A stretch of 64,000 nucleotides of DNA from Sphingosinicella terrae (GTDB lineage: Bacteria; Pseudomonadota; Alphaproteobacteria; Sphingomonadales; Sphingomonadaceae): positions 209,499-273,498 of the forward strand of contig NZ_QDFY01000005.1 of assembly GCF_003347635.1 (NCBI RefSeq). Reading direction: 5' to 3'. Positions 1 to 8,409 of this stretch are shown piece by piece. Within the stretch, counting starts at the first letter, position 1; each line of letters begins with the position of its first letter. The notes under the pieces are model-generated. The model saw only the letters and a program-made list of their open reading frames with translations, did not search any database and was not told the origin of the DNA. Made by a program: the position numbers and the translations under genes.

Positions 1-153
1 CGCCGCACCGTCCGCTTCACCCTGGGGCCGGAGGCCTTCCGATTGTGGAACGCGCGGATGGAGCGGGTGGTCGAGCCGGGAGAGTTCGACATCATGGTCG
101 GCAACAGTTCCGCCGCCGAGGCGCTGCGCTCGGCCACCCTGACGATCGGATGA
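1..153 (+). CDS. C-terminal end of a GH3-type beta-glucosidase (partial)
   Basis: The reading frame enters from the left edge and ends at the TGA at 151-153. The visible 50 residues contain LWNARMERVVEPGEFDIMVG and a NSSAAE stretch. This is the pattern of the fibronectin type III-like domain that closes family 3 glycoside hydrolases (beta-glucosidases and beta-xylosidases). The catalytic domains lie outside the window. The gene stops 10 bases before the GH10 xylanase, so it is probably the preceding gene of the same operon and would hydrolyse oligosaccharides released by the downstream enzymes. The family call rests on the tail only. Confidence 0.7.
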   Translation, partial: RRTVRFTLGPEAFRLWNARMERVVEPGEFDIMVGNSSAAEALRSATLTIG

Positions 154-163
154 AGGCGCACGC

Positions 164-1321
164 ATGGTCCTGACCCGCCGCGAGGCAATCGCCTCCACTC
201 TCGCCGCCGGCCTCGTCGCCGGCGCCGGCCGCGCCGCCGCGCAGGCCGAGCGGCCGGAGACGCTTGATGCCCTGGCGCGGCGCAGCGGCCGGCGCTTCGG
301 CTCCGTCGTCGGCGGCGGCCCGCGCGGTGCGCTCACCGGTTCTTTCGCCGATCCGCGCTATCGCGCGCTGCTGGTGAGCGAGTGCGGCGTCGTCGTCACC
401 GAGAACGAGCTCAAATGGACCTGGATCCGGCCCGACGCCGCCAGCTTCCGGTTCGAGCCTTTCGACCGGCTGATCGCCTTCACTGAGGTGAGCGGCCTGC
501 CGATGCGCGGCCACACTTTGCTCTGGCACCATCCCAACTGGATGCCCGACTGGGTGGCCAGCCACGATTTCGGCGCGCGTCCGGCCTCCGCGGCCGAGGC
601 GATGGTGCGCGAGCATGTCGCGACCGTCTGCCGTCGTTACGGCCGGCGCATCCATTCCTACGATGTCGTCAACGAGGCGGTCGACAACCGAACCGGCGCG
701 ATGCGCGAGACCGCGCTCTCCCGCGCGATGGGCGGCGCCGAGCCGGTCGTCGATCTCGCCTTCCGCGTCGCCAAGGCGGAGGCTCCGGACGCGCAGCTCG
801 TCTACAACGACTATATGTCCTGGGATCCGGACCGGGCCGCTCATCGCGCCGGCGTCCTGCGCCTGCTCGAGGGCTTCCGCCGCCGCGAGGTCCCCGTCGA
901 CCTGCTCGGCGTCCAGGCCCATATCGGCACCGGCACCTTCGCCGATTCCACCGGTTTCTCGGCCCGCGACGAGAGAGAATGGCGCCGCTTCCTCGATGAC
1001 GTGGTCGCCATGGGCTACGGCCTCGCCATCACCGAATTCGACGTCCACGACCGCGATTTCGTCGGCGATGTCGCCGCGCGCGACCAGGCCGTCGCCGACA
1101 TCGCGCGCGCCTATCTCGACATCATGCTCGATTATCCGCAGCTTGGCGACATCGTCCTTTGGGGACTCTCCGACCGCTATTCCTGGCTCCAGGACCGCGG
1201 CGCGCGGCCGGACGGCCTGCCCAAGCGCCCCTGTCCCTATGACGACCAATTCCAGCCCAAGCCGCTACGCGAGGCGATCGCCGCCGCGCTTCGCGGCGCC
1301 GGCTCGCGTCACCCGGCATGA
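164..1321 (+). CDS. GH10 endo-1,4-beta-xylanase, Tat-type signal
   Basis: This is a secreted family 10 glycoside hydrolase that should cleave internal beta-1,4 bonds of xylan with retention. The 385-residue protein starts with TRREAIAS followed by a hydrophobic stretch, which resembles a twin-arginine signal. The GH10 barrel fills the rest. The substrate-binding WHHPNW appears near residue 125, the acid/base Glu171 in DVVNEAVDN, and the nucleophile Glu291 in ITEFDVHD. Its stop overlaps the next start as ATGA, so it is translationally coupled to the GH9 gene. The operon (GH3 tail, GH10, GH9, epimerase) points to plant cell-wall glucan and xylan use. Confidence 0.95.
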   Translation: MVLTRREAIASTLAAGLVAGAGRAAAQAERPETLDALARRSGRRFGSVVGGGPRGALTGSFADPRYRALLVSECGVVVTENELKWTWIRPDAASFRFEPFDRLIAFTEVSGLPMRGHTLLWHHPNWMPDWVASHDFGARPASAAEAMVREHVATVCRRYGRRIHSYDVVNEAVDNRTGAMRETALSRAMGGAEPVVDLAFRVAKAEAPDAQLVYNDYMSWDPDRAAHRAGVLRLLEGFRRREVPVDLLGVQAHIGTGTFADSTGFSARDEREWRRFLDDVVAMGYGLAITEFDVHDRDFVGDVAARDQAVADIARAYLDIMLDYPQLGDIVLWGLSDRYSWLQDRGARPDGLPKRPCPYDDQFQPKPLREAIAAALRGAGSRHPA

Positions 1322-3867
1322 GAACGAAATCGCACCTCCTCGTGACGCTGATTGCGGCGGCCGGCTTCTCCGCCGCGGCTGTGGCCGAGCCCAATCTGAC
1401 GCTCCACGAGAAGGGCTATTTCCACCGGCCCGGCCTCGACGTCGTCGTCTTCAGCGACGTCTATCCGGAAGGTCACCAGACCGGGGTCACGGTCATCCAG
1501 CATGGGCGCCGCGTCGCCGCCAATGGCGACCTCCGCCTGGAGACTTCGCCCGGCCAATGGTCGCCGGTGCCGCGCGCCGGCGAGCGCCGGGTCGATCCGG
1601 CCACCGCGACGATCAGCCAGGCGCTTTCGTATCCCGACCCCGCGCGCGACGGGCGCGGCTTCAACCCCACTTTCTATCCCGATCTCGACCTCTCCTACCG
1701 CATCAGCGTCACCCCGATGGACGGTGACTCCTTCCGGATCCGCGTCGATCTCGACCGGCCGCTGCCGCGCGAATGGGTCGGCCGCGTCGGCTTCAACTTC
1801 GAGCTCTTCCCCGGCCATCTGTTCGGCAAGGCCTGGATGATGGATTCCGAGGCCGGCATCTTCCCCCGCCAGCCGAACGGTCCTCTGGTCCGCGAGCAGG
1901 CGGCGCCGGGCCCGCCGCCGCGCAACATGCAGGCGAACGGGCCGGTGCCATCGCCGGACGAGCCGCTGTCGGCGCCGCTCGCCGTCGGACGCAGCCTCGT
2001 CGTCGCGCCCGACGACGAAAGCCTGCGCATGCGGATCGAGAGCCGCAGCGGCGAGATCGCCCTCGTCGACGGCCGGTCCAACCACAATAATGGCTGGTAC
2101 ATCGTGCGCGGCGTCGTCCCGGCCGGCGCGACGCAGGGGGCTATCGAGTGGGTCGTCACTCCGAACGTCGTTGCCGACTGGCGATCCGATCCCGTCATCC
2201 AGGTCAGCCAGGTCGGCTACGCACCTAGGCAGCCGAAGCGGGCGGTCATCGAGCTCGATCCCCGCGACGCCGCCCGGCCGCCGGTCCGCCTCTTCCGCCT
2301 CACCGAAAGCGGCCGCGAGGAAGTGCTGACGCGCGCGGCGGAGGCCTGGGGCCCGTTCCTGCGCTACGATTATCTCACCTTCGACTTCACGGAGGTGACC
2401 CGGCCCGGCCTCTACGTCGTCGAATATGGCGACCGCCGGTCCCACGCCTTCGAGATCGCCGAGGACGTCTATTCGCGTCACGTCTGGCAGCCGACCCTCG
2501 AATATTTCCTGCCCGTCCAGATGTGCCACATGCACGTCGCCGACAAATATCGCGTCTGGCATGGGATCGACCATCAGGACGACGCGCTGATGGCGCCGGT
2601 CGGGCTCAATCATTTCGACGGCTATGTGCAGGGGGATGCGACGCTCACCCGCTTCCGCCCGGGCGAGCGCGTGCCCGGCCTCGATGCCGGCGGCTGGCAC
2701 GATGCCGGCGATTATGACCTGCGCGTCGAATCGCAGATGGGGACGGTGTGGCTGCTCGCCCGCATGGTCGAGTTATTCGAACTCGATCATGATGCGACCG
2801 CGATCGACCAGCAGCGCCGCCGCGTCGAAATCCATGTGCCGGACGGCCGCAACGACGCGCTCCAGCAGATCGAGCATGGTCTCCTGTCGGTGCTCGGCGG
2901 CTATCGCGCGATGGGGCGGCTCTATCGCGGCATCATCGCGCCGAGCCTCAGACAGTATGTCCATCTCGGCGACGCGGCGACGATGACCGACAATCTGCCC
3001 GGCCGGTCGGTCGAGGGCCTCGGCAACGACAATCTCGGCAATCCGATCGCCGCCGACGATCGCTGGGTCTTCACCGAGGACAATCCGACCCGCGAGCTCC
3101 GGGCCGCCGGCGGTCTCGCCGCCGCGTCGCGGGCGCTGCGCGCCTCCGATCCGGCGCTCGCCGCGGAGGCGCTGGCCGCTGCCGAGGCGATCGCGCTGCC
3201 CGCCCTCGATCGCAGCGACGATATCTCGGCGCGCGTCTTCGCGCTCGCCGAGCTCATCCAGGCCACCGGCCGCCGGGATCTGGTCGCCCGGCTGGTCGCG
3301 CTCGAGCCGCAGATCCTTGCCGATGTCGAACGGGCCGCCTGGCCGATCGCGTCGATCCTTCCCCGGATCGGCGACCGCGGCTTCAAGCGCCGTCTCGCCG
3401 CCGCGGTCGGCGACCATCAGCGCGGCGTCGCGACCTCGGCGCGCACCGACTCGCCTTACGGCGTTCCCTATCGTCCCGACATCTGGGGCGCCGGCTGGAC
3501 CGTCCAGGAGCGCGGCGTCCGCCAATACTTCTTCCATCGCGGATGGCCCGAACATGCCTCGGCGGAAAGCTGGCTGAGCGCGCTCGATTTCGTCCTCGGC
3601 GTCCATCCCGGCGAGAACAACATGTCCTTCGTCTCCGGCGTCGGCGCCCATTCGCCGACCACGGCCTATGGCGTCAATCGCGCCGACTGGTCGCACATAC
3701 CCGGAGGCGTGATCTCGGGCACGGCGCTGATCCGGCCGGACCTGCCCGAGCTCAAGGTCTGGCCCTTCTTCTGGCAGCAGACCGAATATGTGATCGGCGG
3801 CGGCGAGGCCAATTTCATGTTCCTCGCGCTCGCCGCCGATCGCCTCTACGCGGGGGACAGGCGGTGA
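1318..3867 (+). CDS. GH9 glycoside hydrolase (endoglucanase-like), exported
   Basis: An 849-residue exported protein with an Ala-rich signal peptide (residues 1-23). An N-terminal beta-rich region of about 290 residues has no obvious family. It is followed by a CelD_N-type Ig-like domain starting at IQVSQVGYAPRQPKRAV and a family 9 (alpha/alpha)6 catalytic domain. The GH9 signature WHDAGDYDL places the catalytic Asp pair at 462 and 465. The proton-donor Glu is probably residue 830 in GGGEANFMF. GSGVGAHSP-like and TAYGVNRADW stretches near the end fit the family. The family acts on beta-1,4-glucans and related polymers, and some members are exo-glucosaminidases or glucosidases, so the exact substrate is open. 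Confidence 0.88.
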   Translation: MRTKSHLLVTLIAAAGFSAAAVAEPNLTLHEKGYFHRPGLDVVVFSDVYPEGHQTGVTVIQHGRRVAANGDLRLETSPGQWSPVPRAGERRVDPATATISQALSYPDPARDGRGFNPTFYPDLDLSYRISVTPMDGDSFRIRVDLDRPLPREWVGRVGFNFELFPGHLFGKAWMMDSEAGIFPRQPNGPLVREQAAPGPPPRNMQANGPVPSPDEPLSAPLAVGRSLVVAPDDESLRMRIESRSGEIALVDGRSNHNNGWYIVRGVVPAGATQGAIEWVVTPNVVADWRSDPVIQVSQVGYAPRQPKRAVIELDPRDAARPPVRLFRLTESGREEVLTRAAEAWGPFLRYDYLTFDFTEVTRPGLYVVEYGDRRSHAFEIAEDVYSRHVWQPTLEYFLPVQMCHMHVADKYRVWHGIDHQDDALMAPVGLNHFDGYVQGDATLTRFRPGERVPGLDAGGWHDAGDYDLRVESQMGTVWLLARMVELFELDHDATAIDQQRRRVEIHVPDGRNDALQQIEHGLLSVLGGYRAMGRLYRGIIAPSLRQYVHLGDAATMTDNLPGRSVEGLGNDNLGNPIAADDRWVFTEDNPTRELRAAGGLAAASRALRASDPALAAEALAAAEAIALPALDRSDDISARVFALAELIQATGRRDLVARLVALEPQILADVERAAWPIASILPRIGDRGFKRRLAAAVGDHQRGVATSARTDSPYGVPYRPDIWGAGWTVQERGVRQYFFHRGWPEHASAESWLSALDFVLGVHPGENNMSFVSGVGAHSPTTAYGVNRADWSHIPGGVISGTALIRPDLPELKVWPFFWQQTEYVIGGGEANFMFLALAADRLYAGDRR

Positions 3868-5000
3868 TGATCCTGAAATGGCTTGCCACGATCGCGGCGC
3901 TGGCTCTGGCCGCTCCGGTGCAGGCGGCGGGCGTCGAGATCCGCGACTATGGCGTGACGCGGGCCGGGCAGCCTGTGCGGGAATACACGCTGCGCGGTCC
4001 TGACGGAATGGTCGTCCGCTTTCTCGATCTCGGCGGCATCGTCACCGCGGTCGAGGTGCCGGACCGCGACGGCAGGATGGAGAATGTCGTCCTCGGTTTG
4101 CCCGATCTCGCCGCCTACGACACGCGCAACCAGGATTATTATTTCGGCGGCATCGTCGGTCGCTATGCGGGCCGCATCGCCAATGCCCGCTTCACGCTTG
4201 ATGGCCGCGAGGTCCGGCTCCAGGCAAATGACGGCCCGAACAACCTTCACGGCGGAAGCCCCAATTTCATCACCCGTGCCTGGCGGGTGGAGCCGCTGCC
4301 GGGCGCGGAGCCGGGCGCCGTGCTTCATTATTCCAGCGCGAATGGCGAGCAGGGCTTTCCGGGGCGGCTCGACGTCGCGGTGACCTACCGGGTCCTGCCC
4401 GGCAACGCGCTTCGCATCGACTATCGGGCGACCACCGACGCGCCGACGGTCCTCAATCTCACCAATCACAGCTATTTCAATCTCGGCGGCGCCGATGCCG
4501 GTCCCGTCTTCGGCCACAGGATCCGCATCGACTCCGATCGGATCGTCGCCGTCGGCGACGGCGGCATCCCCACCGGCGAGCTCGCGCCGGTCGCCGGCAC
4601 GGTCTTCGATTTCCGCGCGGCCCGCTTGCTCGGCGGCTGCGGGGGAGGGGAGATGCCGCAGACCGGCGGCGTCTGCGGCTACAATCACAGCTGGTGGCTC
4701 GGGGAGCCCACCGTCGAGCCCAGGTTCGCCGCCCGCGTCACGGACCCGGCCTCCGGCCGCACCCTCGAGGTGCTGACCACCGAGCCGACCGTCCACGCCT
4801 ATGTCGCCAACTATTTTCCCGGCACCGATCGCGGCGCCGCCGGCATCGTCCTCGAGCCTCATACCGGTCTGGCGCTGGAGACTCAGCATCTTCCGGACGG
4901 CCCCAACCGTCCCGAATTCCCCTCGACGATCCTGCGGCCGGGCGAGACCTTCCGCTCCACGACCCTCTACCGCTTCGGCGTGGAAGCGGACTCGGACTGA
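3867..5000 (+). CDS. galM: Aldose 1-epimerase (galactose mutarotase), exported
   Basis: This enzyme interconverts alpha and beta anomers of aldoses released by the preceding hydrolases. The 377-residue protein begins with a cleavable signal peptide ending near VQAAG, so it acts in the periplasm. Family motifs are present: GGIVGRYAGRIANARF, NLHGGSPNF, the catalytic-His motif NHSYFNLGG, and near the end GIVLEPHTGLALETQHLPDG carrying the general-base Glu region. The start ATG at 3867 shares its A with the GH9 stop TGA, so translation is coupled. It is the last gene of the polysaccharide operon. It ends 4 bases from the convergent ECF41 sigma gene. Confidence 0.95.
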   Translation: MILKWLATIAALALAAPVQAAGVEIRDYGVTRAGQPVREYTLRGPDGMVVRFLDLGGIVTAVEVPDRDGRMENVVLGLPDLAAYDTRNQDYYFGGIVGRYAGRIANARFTLDGREVRLQANDGPNNLHGGSPNFITRAWRVEPLPGAEPGAVLHYSSANGEQGFPGRLDVAVTYRVLPGNALRIDYRATTDAPTVLNLTNHSYFNLGGADAGPVFGHRIRIDSDRIVAVGDGGIPTGELAPVAGTVFDFRAARLLGGCGGGEMPQTGGVCGYNHSWWLGEPTVEPRFAARVTDPASGRTLEVLTTEPTVHAYVANYFPGTDRGAAGIVLEPHTGLALETQHLPDGPNRPEFPSTILRPGETFRSTTLYRFGVEADSD

Positions 5001-5004
5001 TTCT

Positions 5005-5868
5005 TCAGTGCAGGTGGCGCAGTTTGTCCGGGTTGCGCACCACATAGATGGCGGCGATCCTGCCATCCTCGATCTCGAACGCGGTCGTCTGCAGCTCGCC
5101 GTCGGCCTCGCGGGTGACGAAGCCGGGCAGGCCGTTGATGAAGCCGGTGCGGATCAGCAGCGAGGGCGCCTTGCGGAAGAAGACGGCCAGGCCCTCGTGG
5201 ACGCGCATCACCTCGCCATGGCCGAGCACCGGGCGCGGCACCGCCGGCCGCTTGCCGCCGCCGTCGGCGTGGAGGCTGACGTCGGAGGCGAGCAGTGCCC
5301 CGAGCGACGTCAGGTCGCCGCTGCGCGACGCCGCGAAGAAGGCTTCGGCCAGCTCGAGCCCGCGCTGGCTCTCGAGCCGGTAGCGCGGCCGTGCCTCGCG
5401 GACATGGCCGCGCGCGCGGGCGGCGAGCTGCCGGCAGGCGGCGGCGTCGCGGCCGATCGTGCTCGCCACCTCCTCGAACGGCAGGCCGAACACGTCGTGC
5501 AGCAGGAAGGCCGCCCGTTCGAGCGGCGACAGCCGTTCGAGCGCCAGCATCAGCGGCAGGGTGACGTCCTCCGCTCCTTCCTCCTCCTTGACGATGGGAT
5601 CGGGGAGCCAGGGGCCGACATAGGTCTCGCGGCGGTGCCGCGCGGACTTGAGCTGGTCGAGACAGAGCCGGGTCACGGTCCGGCGGAGAAAGGCCTCCGG
5701 GCTCCGCACCTCCGCCCGGTCCGCCTTCATCCAGCGGATGAAGGCCTCCTGGACGACGTCCTCGGCATCGGCGACCGATCCGAGCATCCGGTAGGCGACG
5801 CGCAGCAGCGTGGGGCGCAGCGGGTCGAAACCCGCTGCCGCCGATCCGGTCGCTTGCGCCTGTTTCAT
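5005..5868 (-). CDS. ECF41-type RNA polymerase sigma factor (SigJ-like)
   Basis: A 287-residue extracytoplasmic-function sigma factor. Region sigma2 is near residues 15-80 (RVAYRMLGSVADAEDVVQEAF) and sigma4 near 105-165 (LSPLERAAFLLHDVFGLPFEEVA). A C-terminal SnoaL/NTF2-like extension fills 175-287. ECF41 hallmarks are visible: WLPDPIV in the linker, a DGGGKR motif in the extension, and a terminal NPDKL. In characterised ECF41 proteins the extension modulates sigma activity in place of a separate anti-sigma factor. The start overlaps the stop of the upstream AhpD-like gene by 4 bases (ATGA), which is the standard ECF41 gene pair. Confidence 0.95.
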   Translation of the reverse strand: MKQAQATGSAAAGFDPLRPTLLRVAYRMLGSVADAEDVVQEAFIRWMKADRAEVRSPEAFLRRTVTRLCLDQLKSARHRRETYVGPWLPDPIVKEEEGAEDVTLPLMLALERLSPLERAAFLLHDVFGLPFEEVASTIGRDAAACRQLAARARGHVREARPRYRLESQRGLELAEAFFAASRSGDLTSLGALLASDVSLHADGGGKRPAVPRPVLGHGEVMRVHEGLAVFFRKAPSLLIRTGFINGLPGFVTREADGELQTTAFEIEDGRIAAIYVVRNPDKLRHLH

Positions 5869-6323
5869 GCCGCGGCCCTCGCCTCGGCAGGATCGTGCCA
5901 GAGGCCGAAACCGACCGCCAGCCGGTTCCAGCCGTTGATGACGTTGATCATCAGGGTCAGCTTGACCTGCTCCTCCTCGCTGAAATGGGCGGAGAGCGCG
6001 TCGCGCGCGGCTTCATGGCCATGGCCTTCGGAAAGCCGCGTCAGCGCATCCGTCCACGCGAGTGCGGCCCGCTCCCGGTCGGTGTAGCAGGGCGCCTCGC
6101 GCCACGCCGACAGCAAGTAGAGGCGCTGCTCGGTCTCACCCTTCGCGCGCGCCTCGGCGGTGTGCATGTTGATGCAATTGGCGCAGCCGTTGATCTGCGA
6201 GGCCCGGATCTTGACCAGCTCGATCAGGCTCGGCTCGAGGCTGGCGGCGACGGCGGCGGAGGTGCCCATCCATGTCTTCATCAGCGAGGGGGCGGCGGCG
6301 AAAAGGTCGATTTTGGCGGTCAT
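5865..6323 (-). CDS. Carboxymuconolactone decarboxylase/AhpD-like protein
   Basis: A 152-residue all-alpha CMD-family protein. The redox-active motif CANCINMH (Cys47, Cys50, His54) is typical of AhpD-like alkylhydroperoxidases that resolve peroxides through a CxxC pair. It is the first gene of a two-gene operon with the ECF41 sigma factor. Such carboxymuconolactone decarboxylase genes are the usual ECF41 targets. Its ATG is preceded by AAAGGAAA as ribosome binding site and by an ECF41-type promoter at 6356-6382, so it is probably autoregulated by the downstream sigma factor. The physiological substrate is unknown. Confidence 0.93.
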   Translation of the reverse strand: MTAKIDLFAAAPSLMKTWMGTSAAVAASLEPSLIELVKIRASQINGCANCINMHTAEARAKGETEQRLYLLSAWREAPCYTDRERAALAWTDALTRLSEGHGHEAARDALSAHFSEEEQVKLTLMINVINGWNRLAVGFGLWHDPAEARAAA

Positions 6324-6355
6324 GTCGGTTTCCTTTCTTCAGTATCCGACGACAT

Positions 6356-6382
6356 GACGAGGCACGATCCGCCACTGTGACA
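6356..6382 (-). promoter_or_regulatory. Predicted ECF41 sigma-factor promoter
   Basis: On the minus strand the sequence reads TGTCACA (plus-strand 6376-6382), 16 bases, then CGTC (plus-strand 6356-6359). This equals the published ECF41 consensus of TGTCACA at -35 and CGTC at -10 with 16-base spacing. It lies about 33 bases upstream of the start codon of the AhpD-like gene. An autoregulatory loop is the natural reading. The site is seen directly; its activity is inferred. Confidence 0.85.
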
Positions 6383-6541
6383 CGCACAGGCAACTTTTTC
6401 TGCAACGTCCCGCCGGCTCGCCCGCCGGCGCCGTCGTCCCGCTCGGTGCGGGAAGCCGAAGGCGATGACGGCCGCAGGCTCGGTAACGCGCAGCGCCGAT
6501 GGAGATGAGGGAACCGACCCGCGCCGGACGATGACCGCGCC

Positions 6542-7105
6542 TTATTGGCCCATGTTGAGCACGAACACCGGCCCGATGTCGACCGTCTGCCGGGCCGTCG
6601 CCAGATGGATGGAGACGTTGAGGTCCCCGGCCGCGAAAGCGCGGTCGGCGCGGCCGCGGACTTCGTGCATCTGCCATTCCGGCCCGATCGTCGCCGGACC
6701 GCTGAACAGCGCGGTATAGGGCTCGCGGGCGAGCTGCACCGCATTGTAGGGGAGGGTGGCGCTGGCCGCTCCATCCTCGCCGCGCTCGAGCCGAGCCCAG
6801 AAAGCGAGCACCAGATTGTCTCCGGCCTGCACCGGCCGGTTGATCGGCACGGCGACCGCGACCGACCATGCCTGCTCGCTTCGGCCCGGCGCCTGGACCC
6901 GAAGCGCCTTGCCGCCCTGGACGCGGTCATCGCTGCGCACGCGGGCGTTGCGGACGCCGTCGACGCGATACTCGCTCGGCACCGGCACCGAGATGATCCG
7001 GTTGACCAGATCGTCGACTTCGCTGGCCGGCTGCCCCTGTGCGGCCGCCGCCGGCGCGCCGGCTAGGCAGGCGAAAAGCAGGATGGCGGCGCACTTCCCT
7101 TGCAT
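6542..7105 (-). CDS. Exported CBM4/9-like carbohydrate-binding protein
   Basis: A 187-residue protein with a signal peptide (residues 1-22, ending AAAAQG) followed by one beta-jelly-roll domain. GPEWQMHEVRGRAD and the closing VDIGPVFVLNMG resemble carbohydrate-binding modules of the CBM4/9/22 group that often precede GH10 catalytic domains. No catalytic module is attached, so it may be a free-standing binding protein. It lies near the xylanase operon but on the opposite strand, with the ECF41 cassette between. The CBM label is a fold-level resemblance, not a proven specificity. Confidence 0.6.
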   Translation of the reverse strand: MQGKCAAILLFACLAGAPAAAAQGQPASEVDDLVNRIISVPVPSEYRVDGVRNARVRSDDRVQGGKALRVQAPGRSEQAWSVAVAVPINRPVQAGDNLVLAFWARLERGEDGAASATLPYNAVQLAREPYTALFSGPATIGPEWQMHEVRGRADRAFAAGDLNVSIHLATARQTVDIGPVFVLNMGQ

Positions 7106-7279
7106 GGCGACTCCTCCCCTCGAGAGACGGCTTCTCTGCGGAGGCTATCGAAGTCGCCGCGCCCATCAAGGCATTTGTCCGACAAGGAGCCGTCGCACTC
7201 GATCGGTGAGGGCCTGTACCTGGAGGCCGGTCGACACTCCGGGTCGATCGCCGCGGCGGTCCGCAACCGCCTGTGCTGA

Positions 7280-7310
7280 GGGGACCGCGGTGCCGCCGCG
7301 GCGCTGCCCC
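7280..7310 (-). terminator. GC-rich hairpin downstream of copB, possible terminator
   Basis: CCGCGG (7285-7290) and CCGCGG (7296-7301) form a perfect stem with a 5-base loop. Flanking GGGG and CCCC can extend it. It sits just past the copB stop at 7315. There is no T tract, so it may be only a transcript-stabilising hairpin. Confidence 0.3.
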
Positions 7311-7314
7311 CGGC

Positions 7315-8409
7315 TCAGAACCAGATCCTGACACCGGCGAGGAGACTCCAGCCGCCGACATTCTCGCCTGCGCTCCGGGCGAAACGGGCGGTGTCGCCGA
7401 ACGCGCGCTCGTACTGGACCCCGACATAGGGCGCGAATTCGGGCGCGATTTCGTAGCGCAGCCGCAGCCCCAGCTCGGTCGCCGACAGGCCCGCGCCGAT
7501 GCCGAGCTCCGGTACGTCCTGCAGCGCGAGCTCGGCTTCGATCCGGGGCTGCAGGATCAGCCGCTGGGTGATCCGCTGGTCATATTCCGCCTCGAGCCGC
7601 GCCGAAACGTCGCCTTTGGTCGAGACGAAGGCGGTCGCATCGATCTCGAACCAGTAAGGTGCCAAGCCTTGAATCCCAAGAACCAGATACGTCCTGTCCG
7701 GGTCTGGAGCAAAGTCTTGGCGCACGCCTGCCTGGAGGTCGAACCAGGGATCGAGGGCATGACTCCACAGCGCCTGGACCTCTGCCTGCTCGATCCCGTC
7801 GCCGAAGACGGCTTTGCCCTCGGTCTTGATCCACAGCCGGTCGATGTCGTTGCCATAGCGCAGCTGCACGTCCGCCCACGAGAAGGTCTCGCCGCCGTCG
7901 CGAAAGCCGATCTCGAGCTGGTCGGCGAACAGGCCCCAGGTGACGTGCGCGCCATGCTCGGTCCGCATCTCCTCGCGCGCCGCGGCCATCGCCGCGGAGC
8001 CATGGAAGGCGTCGGCGGCATGATCGGGTCCGGTCAGCGCTTCCGGCGGCGGCGGCCCGACCGGCGGCGCCGGCGGCTGTGGTGCGGCGTCCATATGGTG
8101 TCCGGCATGGGGATCCTGCACGGTCGGCGCCGGGGCCATTCCGTGCCCGGCATGCGGGTCTTGAGTCTGGTTCATTTCGTGCCCGGTATGCGGGTCGTCT
8201 TCTCCCGGCACTGCCGTCGCTGCGTGCCCGGCATGGGGATCCTGCACCGGCTCGCCATGGCCTTCGTGCTGGCGTGGAGCGGTCGAGCGATGGCCCGCGG
8301 GCGGATCGCTCTCGGTCGTCGGCGCGGCCGGCGCCGAATGATGCTCATGCTGGGCCGGGGCCGGGGCGGAGGCGACGGTGAGCAGGAGTGCGAGCAGGAG
8401 CCGCTTCAT
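7315..8409 (-). CDS. copB: Copper resistance protein B, outer-membrane
   Basis: A 364-residue CopB/PcoB-family protein. It has a signal peptide (residues 1-19), then a His- and Met-rich linker with four DPHxGH repeats (plus-strand about 8098-8242), then a conserved C-terminal beta-barrel domain. FADQLEIGFRDG, RYGNDIDRLWIKTEG and the terminal VGGWSLLAGVRIWF are typical of CopB. Family members bind copper in the periplasm and outer membrane and work with the CopA oxidase. The ATG overlaps the copA stop by 4 bases, so this is the last gene of the copper operon. The start was chosen because it begins the signal peptide; a longer open frame upstream is the shadow of copA. Confidence 0.93.
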   Translation of the reverse strand: MKRLLLALLLTVASAPAPAQHEHHSAPAAPTTESDPPAGHRSTAPRQHEGHGEPVQDPHAGHAATAVPGEDDPHTGHEMNQTQDPHAGHGMAPAPTVQDPHAGHHMDAAPQPPAPPVGPPPPEALTGPDHAADAFHGSAAMAAAREEMRTEHGAHVTWGLFADQLEIGFRDGGETFSWADVQLRYGNDIDRLWIKTEGKAVFGDGIEQAEVQALWSHALDPWFDLQAGVRQDFAPDPDRTYLVLGIQGLAPYWFEIDATAFVSTKGDVSARLEAEYDQRITQRLILQPRIEAELALQDVPELGIGAGLSATELGLRLRYEIAPEFAPYVGVQYERAFGDTARFARSAGENVGGWSLLAGVRIWF

